A stretch of 64,000 nt of DNA from Macrophomina tecta (lineage: Eukaryota > Ascomycota > Dothideomycetes > Botryosphaeriales > Botryosphaeriaceae), in NCBI GenBank assembly GCA_024180945.1, contig JAKSGN010000007.1, positions 3,596,001 through 3,660,000 of the forward strand. Direction: 5' to 3'. Below are positions 35,495 to 47,032 of this stretch, one piece after another (within the stretch, counting starts at the first letter, position 1; each line of letters opens with the position of its first letter). The notes under the pieces were generated by a model. The model made no database searches. It had not been told where the DNA came from and saw nothing but the letters and a program-made list of their open reading frames with translations. The position numbers and the translations under genes are program-made.

Positions 35495-36355
35495 TCACGG
35501 CGCATCTTCCGCACGCTCTCTCATGAGATCCTCTATTTCTTGCGGCGAGAATCCCAACACTTTGCTCAACTCCCTTTGTAAGTACATCGGATTACCCTTT
35601 TCCAGGTGCCCGTCCGCCGGACTGAATGAGATACTGTCCCGTCTTTGCTGCCCGGGTTTTTGCCGAATGTGTTTGCCACTTCGAGAGACGTAAGTATCGA
35701 TAACAGTCCCAGTCTCTCTAAAGCTCTGCAACCCCTGGTTTTTCTCTTGAATTCTGATGGGTGGCTCCTGTACAGAGTCGTTTGTCGCGTACAAGCCTTT
35801 GCCACGCTGCTCCTGTGGAACCGACAACAAACCACGGTCTTAGTGCTTGGGTTGAGTCTTGACGGACAACGTAACATTCGCTCGGTCCACCCCGGAGAAG
35901 AGGTACAGCTTGCCTCTTGCTGCCTTCTGCGAAATTCTGTGAAGCTCCTCGAAGAGTTCGTCAGCACTGGCATGGCGCGGGTTCCATTAGCACTGCCTGA
36001 TGCGGGTAGAGCGACACCCAGTAGCCTTGTCTTTACAAGATTCAGAAGGTCGCTGAGTGCAGTGGCTCTAGTTTTCTTACATTCCGGATCCTTTGGCAGC
36101 TGCTCCCCCATTAAATCCTTGGTTATACCCTATATTTCAGCGCTTTGTCCAAAGATTCCCAAGAATGTCCTGTAGTAGATAGTTTCCTGAAATGGGCTGT
36201 CGAGGGTCTTTGCTTGATTCAGGAATGATTCGAGCCCATCATGCCCATAAAGGAGCCAGATAATGAACTCCAGTGTGATAAATCCCATAGACCATATGTC
36301 GAAGAGGCGTGATCTGGGCTTCAGCCTGTCTGTAATGAATCGACGGGGTTTGTCG
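35495..36355 (-). pseudogene. Decayed fungal protein-kinase-like gene, C-lobe relic
   Basis: Read on the minus strand from about 36350, the frame gives PRSRLFDIWSMGFITLEFI, the kinase subdomain IX block (Asp-x-Trp-Ser-x-Gly) followed by IWLLYG. This is typical of the serine/threonine kinases often found with fungal incompatibility genes. The frame then meets TAG near 36128, continues in the same frame as DPECKKTRATALSDLLNLVKTRLLGVALP, shifts frame near 35990 to ADELFEELHRISQKAARGK, and meets TAA near 35835 before a last open segment ending at 35495. The catalytic lobe upstream (Gly loop, Lys, HRD, DFG) is absent because the hydrolase relic abuts at 36361. Two nonsense codons, one frameshift and a missing N-lobe mean it cannot make an active kinase. 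I did not attempt to restore it. Confidence 0.65.
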
Positions 36356-36360
36356 ACACT

Positions 36361-37895
36361 TCACAGTTGCGCCCAAAACTCCGCGAGTCTCTCAGCGCCC
36401 TCTTCCCATCTGATGTCGTTTTGCATGTGATGAGCTGCATCCAACTCGACGTACTTTACTCCCTGGTCAGCGGTCCCTTCACCCTTTGGCCTCGCTTCAT
36501 GTTCCGAACCCTCGAGCTTCTTTTCTTCCACCAACTCTCGATAAGCCTCCCTATACTCAGCAGCCATCTCCTGCATCAACCTCGTGCCCATCAGCTTATC
36601 CCTCTTCCCCGCCACGATCAGGACCTTCTGCCTGCCGTTCTCCCGCCTGACAAGGTTACTCAACACCCTCTTCGGATCAACAAGCCGACGCATCATCTGA
36701 TTCGGCCAGACCAAGCTCTCGTAGCCTCTCATGCACGTCCACCGAAACTCCTCGACCGTCCTCTCCGGCACAGATGGGCTGAAGAACGCGCCTTTGACAA
36801 GAGCCAGGCTCGAAAGCGGAGAGAGCGGGTGGCCGAAATGGAAGAGCAAGCGGATGAAGAACAACGGATCGTGTTTGAACCAGTTCCAGTAGACGCCGAC
36901 CCTGCGATGAGGTCAGACCTGTCTCTCCTTTCCCGGTCCCTTAACCACATCCCAAATCCTTCTCTTCGGTCAATTCCAAAGGCACACCCTTCACAGACCA
37001 CAACCAGACAAGCGAGTAAAAGACCAGACGTACACCTATTCGTTTGTTCTTCACCGAATATAACCAATCGGAAAAAGTACACACAAGGGCCGATATTCCT
37101 TTCCCGGACTAAGTAGGCCATGGGAAATTGGAGCAGTCATCGGGATGCAAATGCTTTTAAGTATGCAGAACATTCACGTCCAGACGACTGCTTCAATTCT
37201 CCACGCTTCTTCGCCGGCGCTTCTCATCTTCTACGACTATATCACTACAGGCGCGCTCCCTAGCGTGTGTATGTTTTCTGGTCCGACTGAGTGCATTCGG
37301 TGGGTAACAAGCAAATGGGTGTGGGTGTATTCGGTCCCCTCCCACGAAAGGAAACCAACAGGTTGGAAATTTTGGAAAAGAAGACTCACTGCCCAAAACA
37401 CGGCGTCCCAGCTAGCAAGGCCAGCCCCCTCACCCTCACGCCCATCCTGCCCTCCTACCTCTCTAACACACACTGCGCCAACCACCCCACCGCTCGAATG
37501 CCCGACCACCACCACCTCCGCCCCCCAGGCCATATTCTGCGCCCAACCACCCCAACGCGCTCCGGACGTCTTCTTCCATCGCGCCCAGCCCCGTCCCGAC
37601 CACCATCTGCAGGTATCCAATCCTCCAGCTGTCTCCGTGGCCGCGCAGAGATAGCGCGTGGCAGGGGATGTTGTGGGTGCGGGAGACGGTGACGAGGCAC
37701 GGAAGCCAGACGGCGGCGGAGCCGAAGCCGCCGTGGAGGAAGAGGACGTGTGGGAGGGAGGAGGGTGGAGAGGAGTTCAAGGGGGCCCTGGGGGGTGCGA
37801 ATACATGTGCGGGTGATGCCGCTGGGGAGGGTGACAGGGAGGGGAGTGGAAGTGGAGATAGTCCTGGGAAGGGTCCAAAAAGGCGGCCAGGGCAT
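36361..37895 (-). pseudogene. Frameshifted alpha/beta hydrolase gene
   Basis: From the ATG at 37895 the frame reads MPWPPFWTLP... to LPSGITRTCIRTPQGPLELL. The hydrolase core then continues one frame over: PHVLFLHGGFGSAAVWLP, with the oxyanion HGG motif, then ALSLRGHGDSW. At a GGGGGG run near 37525 the frame shifts again to VVVVGHSSGG, the nucleophile elbow (Ser in GHSSGG). A cap/C-terminal piece resumes near 36895 (GVYWNWFKHDPLFFIRLLFHF) and ends with VKYVELDAAHHMQNDIRW, including the catalytic His region, at the stop 36361. Each of the first two shifts equals one extra base in a homopolymer-rich stretch. The middle between about 37450 and 36900 is not readable as expected sequence. It is either a recent pseudogene or partly assembly error. 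Confidence 0.6.
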
Positions 37896-38538
37896 TGTCG
37901 ATGGTAGTGGCTGGTTGATGACGATGGTGATAGTGATGGTGGTGTGATACAGCGGTAGGAAAAGTTTGTTGAATAGGGAACGAAGATCGAAGGTAGAAGG
38001 AGCGAGACAAGCGAGAAGAGACGATGCAAAATGGACAAGACGGTATGAAATGGTGGAACTGAGAGTACATTTAGCCTGACGTTCCCCCCGCTCACTCCTC
38101 CGTTCGTGGAATGGTTGTGCATGTTTACGCAAAAGCAACGCGCCATTATCTCAGCCGCAGCTTGGCGAACATACTAGCAGTCATTCCCCCATACATAATG
38201 GCAAGTGAGGATCTTTCCCAAAGTACCACCGAAGACGCGAGTATCACTACCAACCCTGCTATATATACAGCCATTCGGTGTCGCTTGAGCCACAAGGGTC
38301 AAGCCCAGAAAGCACCGCCTGGGTCCTGAGGAGGGTGGCTCGGAGAAAGCGTGGAATCCTGGCGTAAGCGCCCGATGAGACCATAAGCCAGGCACAAAGA
38401 CAAAGCGAATGCCCTGTAGAACCGAGGCGCTCCCAAAAGACCCAACACGGCAGCCAGCAGCATCTGGAAACCAGCCATCGAAGCCCACAATAACGCAGGC
38501 AGCCCATACGGTATTTCAAAAGCAGACAGCCATCCCGC
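37896..38538. other. Intergenic, 0.6 kb
   Basis: This lies between the hydrolase relic and the DUF4202 gene, both on the minus strand. It contains an open frame that follows the DUF4202 stop in phase (38329-38538) and encodes a hydrophobic segment. No independent gene is supported. Confidence 0.4.
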
Positions 38539-39129
38539 TCACCCTGCCAGCGCCTTCTCCACCAACTCCTTCGGCCGCCCCTCCATCGGAATCTCCAGCG
38601 CCAGCCGATGCCCCTCCTCCGTCATCTTCCCCCACGTCTTCCTTAGAATCGCGACGATCTTCTCCTCGTCATGCGCGCGCCCGAACTCCTCAAACTGGTC
38701 GTCCAAGAACACCAGACACGCCACGTCCTCCAGCACCTGCGTCTCCTCGTCGCTCTTCAGCCCTTCCTTCCGCACCAGCGCCGCCACGCGTTCCGCATCC
38801 TCCTCGCCGTACCCCGCGTCGATGCAGTACCCCTTCGCGATGTCGGCCTGGCGCTTCTTCAGCGCATTGCGCCAGGAGTGGTAGCCGAGCTTCGTCATCG
38901 GGTACGAGTCGCGCGGGACCTCCCAGCGGCGCAGGTGCTGGGCGCGGATGGCGAGGCGGAGGGGCTCGGAGGCGGAGGGGTGCCGTTTCTGCAGGTAGGC
39001 CGTCATCTTGTTGGCGTAGTGAAGCTCGTAGGGGACGTCGGTTTCTGCGCCGTCGAGGGTGATTTTCTTGGGGTCGAGGGCGTGGGCGGCGTCGATGGCG
39101 GCGAGCGCGCGATCGTACGGCATTGCCAT
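38539..39129 (-). CDS. DUF4202 family protein
   Basis: A single exon encodes 196 aa, the usual size of this family of unknown function found in bacteria and fungi. Recognisable conserved blocks in order are the start YDRALAAIDAAHALDP, PYELHYANKMTAYLQ, RLAIRAQHLRRWEVPRDSYP (His-x2-Arg-Trp with flanking His/Asp typical of the family), GYHSWRNALKKRQAD, LKSDEETQVLEDVACLVFL and EEKIVAILRKTWGKMTEEGH. The repeated His, Asp and Glu in these blocks suggest a helical metal-binding (HD-like) fold; that is inference. No signal peptide or membrane segment is present. The start could be either of two nearby in-frame ATGs (39129 or 39123). Confidence 0.85.
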   Translation of the reverse strand: MAMPYDRALAAIDAAHALDPKKITLDGAETDVPYELHYANKMTAYLQKRHPSASEPLRLAIRAQHLRRWEVPRDSYPMTKLGYHSWRNALKKRQADIAKGYCIDAGYGEEDAERVAALVRKEGLKSDEETQVLEDVACLVFLDDQFEEFGRAHDEEKIVAILRKTWGKMTEEGHRLALEIPMEGRPKELVEKALAG

Positions 39130-39965
39130 TGATTTTGTTGTTGGCGGATCTCTTTTCGACTCGTCACGGGGGGAATTGATTGGTCAATTGGCCAGAGTGG
39201 GGCTCGAGGGAGGCTGTGGGTGGTGGTGTTGGTTGTGTATGGAAGGTTCTTGGAGGGGCAGATTGGGATGAGGGGCAGCGCGTTATCTCATCAGACAATA
39301 TCTAGCTCTGCATCATTACTATTTCGAGGCGCCTGATAGGCAGGATTGCGGGGCAACGACGCTGGCCCTGCGTTTTTCTCCGCGGCAGCTGCCGAAGTTG
39401 CCGGAGCTGGATGCCGCCGCGCGGTGGTCCCGGTCACGTCTCCTCAAACATGTCCCATGTTTCCGACGCTGGCCGAGCAAGGCGATCGCAATTTGTTATC
39501 GATATGGCCGCGATAGAAGCCCTCGATGGAGCAAGGCCAAGGAAATTATCGCCTAGAAGCGGCTGCGAGAGTTGTGGTGGTTCGATGGCTTGGCACAGTC
39601 GAATTGGGCCAACTCCCTCCATACCCGCGCGGAACTGAGTGCTGTATGACTCGAAGACATCGTGGTCAGAGCGCTAGCATTCCAAATTGTAGGACTGTGG
39701 AGCCAAGAGAGATGAGCTCACCCTTGACACCGAGCGCCAGAAATCCAAAAGCCGAGGAGTAAAACCAAGACAAGAAGTCCAATTATTTCCTATTAAGAGT
39801 AAGATTAAGCCTCACAATGACCGTAGGAGCGCTATTCGTGCTATCATGTCATGACCTCGTATATCCCAGTACCCGTCCAACCATGTTTTCATGCGAATCC
39901 ATCTGTGCTCATTTCCAAGAATAGGCCAAGTGCACTAAGCCATAGAGAGAGAGAGAAAAAAAAAA
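39130..39965. other. Intergenic, 0.8 kb
   Basis: This is the upstream region of DUF4202 and 3' flank of the DUF2434 gene. It has an A-rich (GAGAGAGAGAAAAAAAAA) tract just before 39966. No gene is seen. Confidence 0.5.
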
Positions 39966-41651
39966 TCAGACGTCCAGCATGCTACGAATTCTTTGTGGGG
40001 GATAATTCTCCGCGAGGGTTTCGCCGGTCATGCCAGTTCGTTCAGTAACGCCCGTGGCCGTGCTCGCATTATCCTCACTGTCACCCCTTCGGAAATACCC
40101 TCTGTCGCCACTTTCAGTGCCCTCAGGGTCTCGGAATGGGTTCTCCAGGGTATCATCTGCCCTCTGCCGACTGCGGTTGCGAACCTGACCACCAGACCCT
40201 GGCATGTCGTAGTAAGAGGGCGGATTCCCACTCATTTCCGTGAGCTCCACATTCGCACTTGGAGGCGACTGGTTGCGTGGTTGTTGATTGGCACAAGGCC
40301 CCTCGGAAGCAAGGGCGCGTAGTCGTTGTTCCGGAGTTAGATGCAGGTCACCATGTGCTTTGCTCCACCACGATGGCTTCTTGGTGACTCCGAGTTCTGC
40401 ATCTGCTGCCTGTCCTCGCTGTCTTCTCTGTCCGATGATCACCTTATCTTCATTCTCGTCGATGTAGCCGAAAATGTTGAAGAGGATCAACAAAAGCATT
40501 GTTGTCCCATATCCTAGTCCGTACGGCCAGCCGGGCTGCACGTCATATTTCAGCAAGCTGATGTCCCAGACCCATGCAGAAGCAACAGCATAAGCCAAAC
40601 GGATTGCGAGTACCACCAGGGCAAGGAAGAGCTTGGTCGGACAGTGTATGCAGAAGCTGTTGATTCGGGCCATGACCCCACCACTCGCAGGCTTCGGGCG
40701 ATAATGATGGAGCGAGTGGTGGAGAGACACAATAATTACGACCCAAGCAATCACTGAGAAAATAGCCCCGGCCTTGAAGCGGGCATCTGTAGCTGCAGGT
40801 TCGGCGTAGTGAGACTGCTGCCAAGGCGAGCGCTGAAACTGGATTCTGGTCCATGACCGTGGAATCTCCATGAAGAAGCTCTGCATTCATCAGTGGAGAT
40901 GCACTAGGTACCCCTCTGGAATTTAGACTTACGAGCCATGCGAACAGGTAAAACACCAGCGGGAGGTAGAACTCAGTCTTCCCACGCCGGTCATCCTGGG
41001 GTAAAAGGAATGGATCACGGTCACAGATCTGCCTCTCCTGCCACGAACCCCTACCACCAGTTAGCAGCTGATGTACATGGGAGAAGACCCTGCTGACCAG
41101 TGTCGGACGGCTTCCCACACCATTGCCAAGGTGCCGGGTAGCATCAAGGTAAAAAAGAAGCTCTGGAGGATGATTGGAAGACTCTGCAAGTAATTTCGGT
41201 CGACGTCAACACTAGTTATAGTGCTGATCATGCCGCATGCAGCGACAAAACACATCCAATACCACTGCCATCTTCTACCAATGACTCTGAATCTTTTGTC
41301 CTCACGCAGAAATAGTCTACCGTGTTTCCGCAGATTTATGAGCGTGAACATGATGCTCGCGCCGAAAAGGGCGGCAAAAGCGATGCCGATTGCGCCTCGA
41401 GTGTGGATGCTGTAGTAGGGAAAATAGCAGGATGTGCCGTTGATCCAGCTCCCGTTGGACATCATTATGGGCTGGTATTGATCGAAAATCAGATAGCATC
41501 TGGACGAATTGGAGATGGTGCCATTGTCATATATGGTGTAGTTGTAATATTCTAAAGCACTGAGATTGAAGTGGACGCCGTTGATGACGGTGTCGGTCGC
41601 ATTATCGCCGCTGGGAAACTGGAGGCGCTCGCGAAGGTTGAGGAGCGGCAT
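39966..41651 (-). CDS. DUF2434 family seven-helix membrane protein
   Basis: Three exons (41098-41651, 40933-41050, 39966-40880) give 528 aa. The N-terminal 95 residues look extracellular: conserved fungal DUF2434 blocks such as VHFNLSALEYYNYTIYDNG with many N-x-S/T sites (NLS, NYT, NGT, NSS, NGS, NGT) and two Cys (RCYLIF, SCYFPY). Seven hydrophobic helices follow, near IGIAFAALFGASIMFTLI, WYWMCFVAACGMISTI, LPIILQSFFFTLMLPGTL, FYLPLVFYLFAW, AIFSVIAWVVIIVSL, LFLALVVLAIRLAYAV and TTMLLLILFNIFGYI. The C-terminal 170 residues are polar, Ser/Pro/Glu-rich and probably cytosolic. Introns 1 (41051-41097) and 2 (40881-40932) keep frame. There is no established function. The topology (outside N-terminus, seven helices, inside tail) is receptor-like. 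Confidence 0.88.
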
Positions 41652-43423
41652 GGCGAGTGACGGAGGCTGCGATGGGAGGAGACAGATTGCACAGTACCGT
41701 GCGTCTGGGCAGTGTTCTCCACAGCAGCAGCTGCGGCAGGGCCAGAGGTGGTGATGCGCTGGTGAGTGCGGAGAAGGCGAAGGCGCGACGCGACGGCGAG
41801 TCGTTCCCCGGAGCTAGGTCGGAAGCTATCCGCACCTTCCCGTGGCGGGGAAACCTGCAGCAGCCTTGACCTGAGCTGATCCTAACGTCACACGCAAGGG
41901 TCTGCCAGACACTCTCAAGCGACGTTTCAGCACCTGCGCGGCCTTCTGCGGATCTGCGCGGTGTCGACATGCTGGGCGCACGCCAGCAGTGATTGCAGTC
42001 GGGTGAGCCAAGCCGCAACCCCAGGCCATGACGCAGATCAGCGGCCGGGCATTGGGCAGATCGCGGCATCGACCTCAACACCACAATAGCTCGGCATAAC
42101 AACGTATCCACTTTGCAAATTTTGACAAAAGCCCCAATTGGCGCGGCTCGTCCCGCACTGCTCCAGTGCTCCTTAGACTGCAAACGTCAAAGATAAGCGA
42201 ACGAGGCTGCCAAAAAGAGGGCAGTTTGATGCTACTGCCAAGGGGCCCAGTGGAGCACAGCCCTACCCACAGCCCTCCTCGAACCCGCCTGGCGACCTGC
42301 GACTTTCCCAGACCTCAGAGCGCCGAACCCGACAACCAGGACAGCTGGCGCCGCTGGAATTGATGTGCGCGGTAGATCGGCCCTGCATTGCCTGGCCGTG
42401 GATCCTCGTATGAGCAGCTGTCAGGGCGGTCTGAGAGCGCCCATCTCCGCCACGCTGTGGACCTGACGCTTTGCCTTGCGGGGAACCAGTGGGTGTCGAA
42501 TGACTGCCACCTCAGCCTCAGGGGCGCTGCAAGTTTTTTTTTTTTTTTTTATATATCTTCTTGTTTTTGCGTGGTTTGTCGTGGGGGTGAAATTGCCAAG
42601 GGCGATACGAGCGCTTGTCCGGCTAGGAAATAGGTGCCAGAGGGGTGAGTATTTCGCGCAGATTTGCAGACGGGATGCTTGAACACACGGCAATCTAGAC
42701 AGTAGGTGAGGAGAGATGAATACGAGGCGCAGGCAGGACTCCCTCTCAGTACCCACGATCTCCCGGCCCTGCAGATCCTGACCGGGACTGTCGACATGCC
42801 GGCTATTTGGCAGGCACGCGCTTGGCACCGCGGCCAGTCGGCCCTTGTCGGGAGCGGCGGATGCCTGAGAGAGGAGTATTTTTGGCCGTGTGTTCGGCGC
42901 GTGCCAGCCCAGGTGCCCAGCTAAGCCCGCCGCCCTTCTGGCGTTCCGGCTCCCGCCAGCCGCTGCGCGCCGAGCCCGTGCGCGGCGTGGGTGGGGAGGA
43001 GTTCGCAAGCTCGTCGCCCAGGTCGCGATGTCTCCGACTCAGCCCTGCCAGCATCCAGCTTCACATGCATAAATCCCTACGCTGCGAGGGCCTGCCTGCG
43101 CTCGACCAGTCCAGCTCTCCAGGCTCCAGCATTCCATACATACCGCCGCGCTGCCGACCGGCCTCCTGCCCGCTGCGCGAGGCCCGACAACCACACGCGC
43201 CCAGAGCTCCCGCGCTGCCACGTCCCAGCACGCCCTCGCCCACGCTGTCCCGTTGTCGCCCGCCGCTGTATAGGGGCTCACCATCTGGCTGAAAAATCTG
43301 CGGGTCGCTGTCTTTAATAGACGACCGATCGCCCGCTGACCACCGACTCAAGACCGCCTGACGTAGCAACCTCGCTGGTACGGACGTAAGGCGGGCCCCT
43401 GCCGCCCAGCGGAACTGCAAGCA
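41652..43423. promoter_or_regulatory. Long divergent upstream region, 1.8 kb
   Basis: This lies between the divergent DUF2434 and Zn2Cys6 genes. It carries a T17 run followed by ATATATC at 42534-42556 and very GC-rich sequence from 42900 to 43400. Frames such as 42421-43008 (minus) are Arg/Ala-rich GC artefacts. No gene is supported. Confidence 0.45.
42534..42550 (+). repeat. Homopolymer T17
   Basis: Seventeen T residues followed by ATATAT in the long upstream region of the Zn2Cys6 gene. Poly(dA:dT) tracts commonly keep fungal promoters free of nucleosomes; that role here is inference. Confidence 0.85.
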
Positions 43424-46400
43424 ATGGCTTCCCCAGATTCGTACAACCCACACGCCCAGCGCGAGTCCCCCTCCCACGCCAACAGGCCCAATGCCGGTCC
43501 CAGCAAGGCCCATGCCGCCCCTCAGCACCATGCTGTGCCGCCCAAGATCCGCCGCCGCAATCGCCTAATCACCTCGTGCCTCGAATGCAGGTGAGTGCAC
43601 TACTATACTCCCGCTCCACGAGTCCCCACCACTGAGACGCCCTTCCAGACGCCGTAAGCTCAAATGCGACAAACTTCACCCATGCACCAACTGCACCCGC
43701 TTCTCGCGAGACTGCGTTTTCCTGGCTCCGGCCTTGGACGCCGCCTCGCAGCAGAAGCTGGCTGAGATCAAGGAGAAGATGGGCTCCCTTGAGCGTACAC
43801 TCGAGGAGGATATAGCGAGGAAGAAGGGCCGGTCGCGCTCTGAATCGCGCCCTGGATCAAAGCTCCCTGGCATGGACGATTTCTCAGCCGACGAGGACGC
43901 GAGCGAGCTGGAAGAAGAGCGAGGCCTCGAACCCACTCCGCTCGCGATTGAAGATGCTCCCTACGACGATGCCATGTGCGATGACAACCTGCTCGATCTT
44001 GGCGTGCAGTTTGGCCGGATGAGGATCACTGAGCGCATTGGTGGATTCGTACGGCCGAAGCTCGCCCAGGAAGTCAGTTCACGTCCACCCTGTCGCTTGT
44101 TGCTGCATAGCCGTGTACTAATCACCACCGCGTAGCTCACTGAGGCTCTCAAAGAAGTCCCAGAGCTGTTTCCGGACCCCAACGAGCCACATCCAATATC
44201 CCGCCAGATACATCCAAGCAGCTACCTGATGCCAGGTCCGGACTACCTTGCACCGTCTGCCAGCTTTTTCTTCCCTTCCAGCCGAAAGCACAACTTACTA
44301 CAGTCGCTCCCCGCAAAATCTATGTCAGATACGCTGCTGAAGCAGTACTGGCTTGCTGTTCATCCTGTTGCTCCCTGCGTCCATCGTCCATCTTTCGAGC
44401 GACAGTATGCTACTTTTTGGAGGGACATTTCCAATGGTCTAGAACCGCGTCCATCTTTACAGGCCCTCGTCCTTGCCGCTATGCTCTCAGCCTCTGTCAG
44501 CCTTTCTGAGGACACGGTGACCAGCGAATATGGCACTACCAAGTCCGAACTTGTTGAAAATTTCAAGGAGGCCACCGAAGCAGCTTTGTCGAGAGCCAAC
44601 GTTGTTAGAACAACGAAACTCGAGACTCTGCAAGCATTCGTCATGTATCTGGTTTGTTTATCCTCTTCTACGACCACGCTGCATCTCTAATACTTCCAGA
44701 TCCCGCTCTGCCGAACCGAAGTCTCACGAGCCCACTCTGCGCTGACTGCTATGGCAATTCGTCTCGCAGAATGCATGGGATTGCATCGTGATGGCGCGCG
44801 CTTCGGCATCCCGGCAGTCGAAACACACGTTCGCCGGTTGGTCTGGTATCAGCTTTGTTTCCTAGACATCCGCGTTTGCGAAGCTAGTGGACCTCGCCCA
44901 CAGATTCGGGAGGACGATTTCGATACCAAATTCCCTCTCAATGTGAACGACGCCGACTTCGAATCCAACGACCCGCCAGCCAAGGACGCAGACTTCTTCA
45001 CCGACATGACGATTGTAAGGATGCGCTTCGAATGCACTGAGATGGCACGCCTAGTCTGGTTTGAGCGGCCACGGATCGAGAGAAAGCAGACCACTCTCAC
45101 TGCTGTCCTTGGAAGAATTCAAAATTTCCGCAGTGCTATGGAAAAACGATATGGCCCAATGCTTGATGTCAAGAATCCCCTACATCACATGTGGCAATTG
45201 GTGTATAACATTTTGAGCCTACGGCTCATTTTAATGGTTTTGCATCGATATTCCAGCAACATGCATCGAGTCATGCCAGACCGTCTACGAACGCAGATGT
45301 TGAATTCAGCGATACTCTTGATTGAAAATGCGATTGCACTGGATACCCACCCAAACCTGAAGCCTTGGTCGTGGTATGGTGGTATGCTTCTCTCTTCCTT
45401 GGGCTATCTTCCTTCTCCCCATGCCTTTTGCTTGGCCTAGATACTGCAGTGTCTCAAGTCGTGCCCGCAAATCACCCTCGCAATGCCGTCTTTTCTTTCA
45501 GGTGGTTGCTAATCATGGTTTCATTAGGCGCTCATCAGCAATGGCACACCGGTCTTTTGTTGATGGCAGAGGTCTATGCAAAGGAGCCTAATCCAAGCTA
45601 TGAAGAAAGGGTCTGGCGTTGTCTGGACTACGTCTTCGAGCTGTCTCCGGAAATGTCCATCATTGACAAAGCAAAGTACATCATTGGTGGTATCAGAGAT
45701 CGTGCGCTCGTCTATCAAAGCATACGCCGCATGCGCGCGCCGACAGATATGGAACAACCTATGGGTCCACGTCCTTATACAACGGCCATGAACCACGCTG
45801 CGCGGTTCTGGTATCCAACCATGCAGAAAAGTGTACGAGCCCGTACAGGCAGCCCTTCTACTAGCGATCCATCTCTTAGTGCTGCCACCACGCCTGGAAT
45901 GCAGTCATACGGCTCCATGGGTAACCAGAGCATGCCCCCTGGCACACAGCGTGGCTCTGACCAGAATAGTGCGCACGTCAGTCCAAATCTTCAACACGCA
46001 CAGCATCCGCGCCCAGACATGACGACTCCTCCAGTTAAGTATGAAGCAAGCATTCCAGATGACACGTCACGACATCAAGCCTACGGCAAAGCACCGCACC
46101 AAATGGGCGCGCCAAATCTTTACGGCATGCCGAATGTGTTCAACATGAGCCCCGGCGATACGGGTAGCATGGGATCTGGCGGTGTTGGTGGGAGTCCTGG
46201 CGATGAGACTATGCTGGAGATCGACTGGGTAAGCCGTTTGTTATCTTGTTCTTAGATTCATTCGTTCGCCAGTTAACAATATTTTTTCTTCTAGAATGAA
46301 TGGGACAAGCTCTTCCCGCAGCAGCTCGCCAACGGCAACCCCGCTGACATGTATATTCCGGACTTCAGCTACCCGCCCGTCAACGATCAAACAGGACATA

Positions 46401-46486
46401 TTCCGAGGACCGGCTCTGGACAGGCCCCCTCCATGGGCGGCTTACCCTGGGGCCATGTTGGGACCTCGCAACCACGACCGCAGTGA
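43424..46486 (+). CDS. Zn(II)2Cys6 fungal transcription factor
   Basis: A nuclear DNA-binding regulator. Six exons (43424-43590, 43649-44072, 44136-44651, 44700-45381, 45528-46228, 46295-46486) give 893 aa. The zinc cluster is C-x2-C-x6-C-x5-C-x2-C-x6-C (about residues 52-78), with the first intron falling right after the second Cys. A heptad-like linker follows (QQKLAEIKEKMGSLERTLEE) and may dimerise. The middle homology region (fungal_trans type) is seen from WLAVHPVAPCVHRPSFERQY through AIRLAECMGLHRDGARFGI and RRLVWYQLCFLDIRVCEASG. The C-terminus ends in a Pro/Gly-rich activation-like region with LEIDWNEWDKLFPQ across the last intron. Intron 4 (146 nt) is the least certain; it has a TTGCTAATC branch site and joins WSWYGGAHQQWHTG. 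Target genes are unknown. AATAAA lies at 46627-46632. Confidence 0.9.
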
Positions 46487-47032
46487 TTTTAGCGTATATA
46501 CATCTCACGTTCAGCTGCATTGCAGTGGCACACTGGCAAACGTGTTTTTGGGACCCTTCAGAGATATCGGACTTTTTTTTTTTTTTTTTTTGTTGCGCCA
46601 TGTCGTGAATGCCCCATGTGTGAACAAATAAATTTCTCCTTTGTATTATTCCATATTCTACAGTTTCCCTTTCTCTTACGCTCTCGTCTATTAAGATGCG
46701 CGCGCGCGTGTTGAGTGTTCTCTGAGCGCCGTCAAAAATTTCCGCCGTCTTCGTCTCTCGCTAGGGTATTGGGCTTTTTTGTTTCCTGACGCGCTCATGC
46801 TTCTGATGTCTTTACGACTGCTGCTCTCCGTCGAATTTCGTGCAAGATAGAAGCGACTCTTGTGCCCATGGCGTCGTTCTGCACGCCGAAACCAAACCAA
46901 ACTGAACTTACTCTTGATCTGACGCTCTCAAAGCGGCATGTATGCTGGAAGGCCATGTGATACGGGCGAAAGGAACCTCCTGACATGCTACATTACTGGT
47001 CGAATAGCGCGCTGGAACTTTCGGAATAACTC
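46487..47032. other. Convergent 3' intergenic region with T18 and alternating GC tract
   Basis: This contains a T18 run (46574-46591), AATAAA at 46627-46632 for the Zn2Cys6 gene, and a 14-bp alternating purine-pyrimidine tract TGCGCGCGCGCGTG at 46697-46710. No gene is seen. Confidence 0.55.

Noticed and set aside
42421..43008. 195-codon minus frame including a Lys run
   Set aside because: The Lys run is just the T17 tract read backwards, and the rest is GC artefact.
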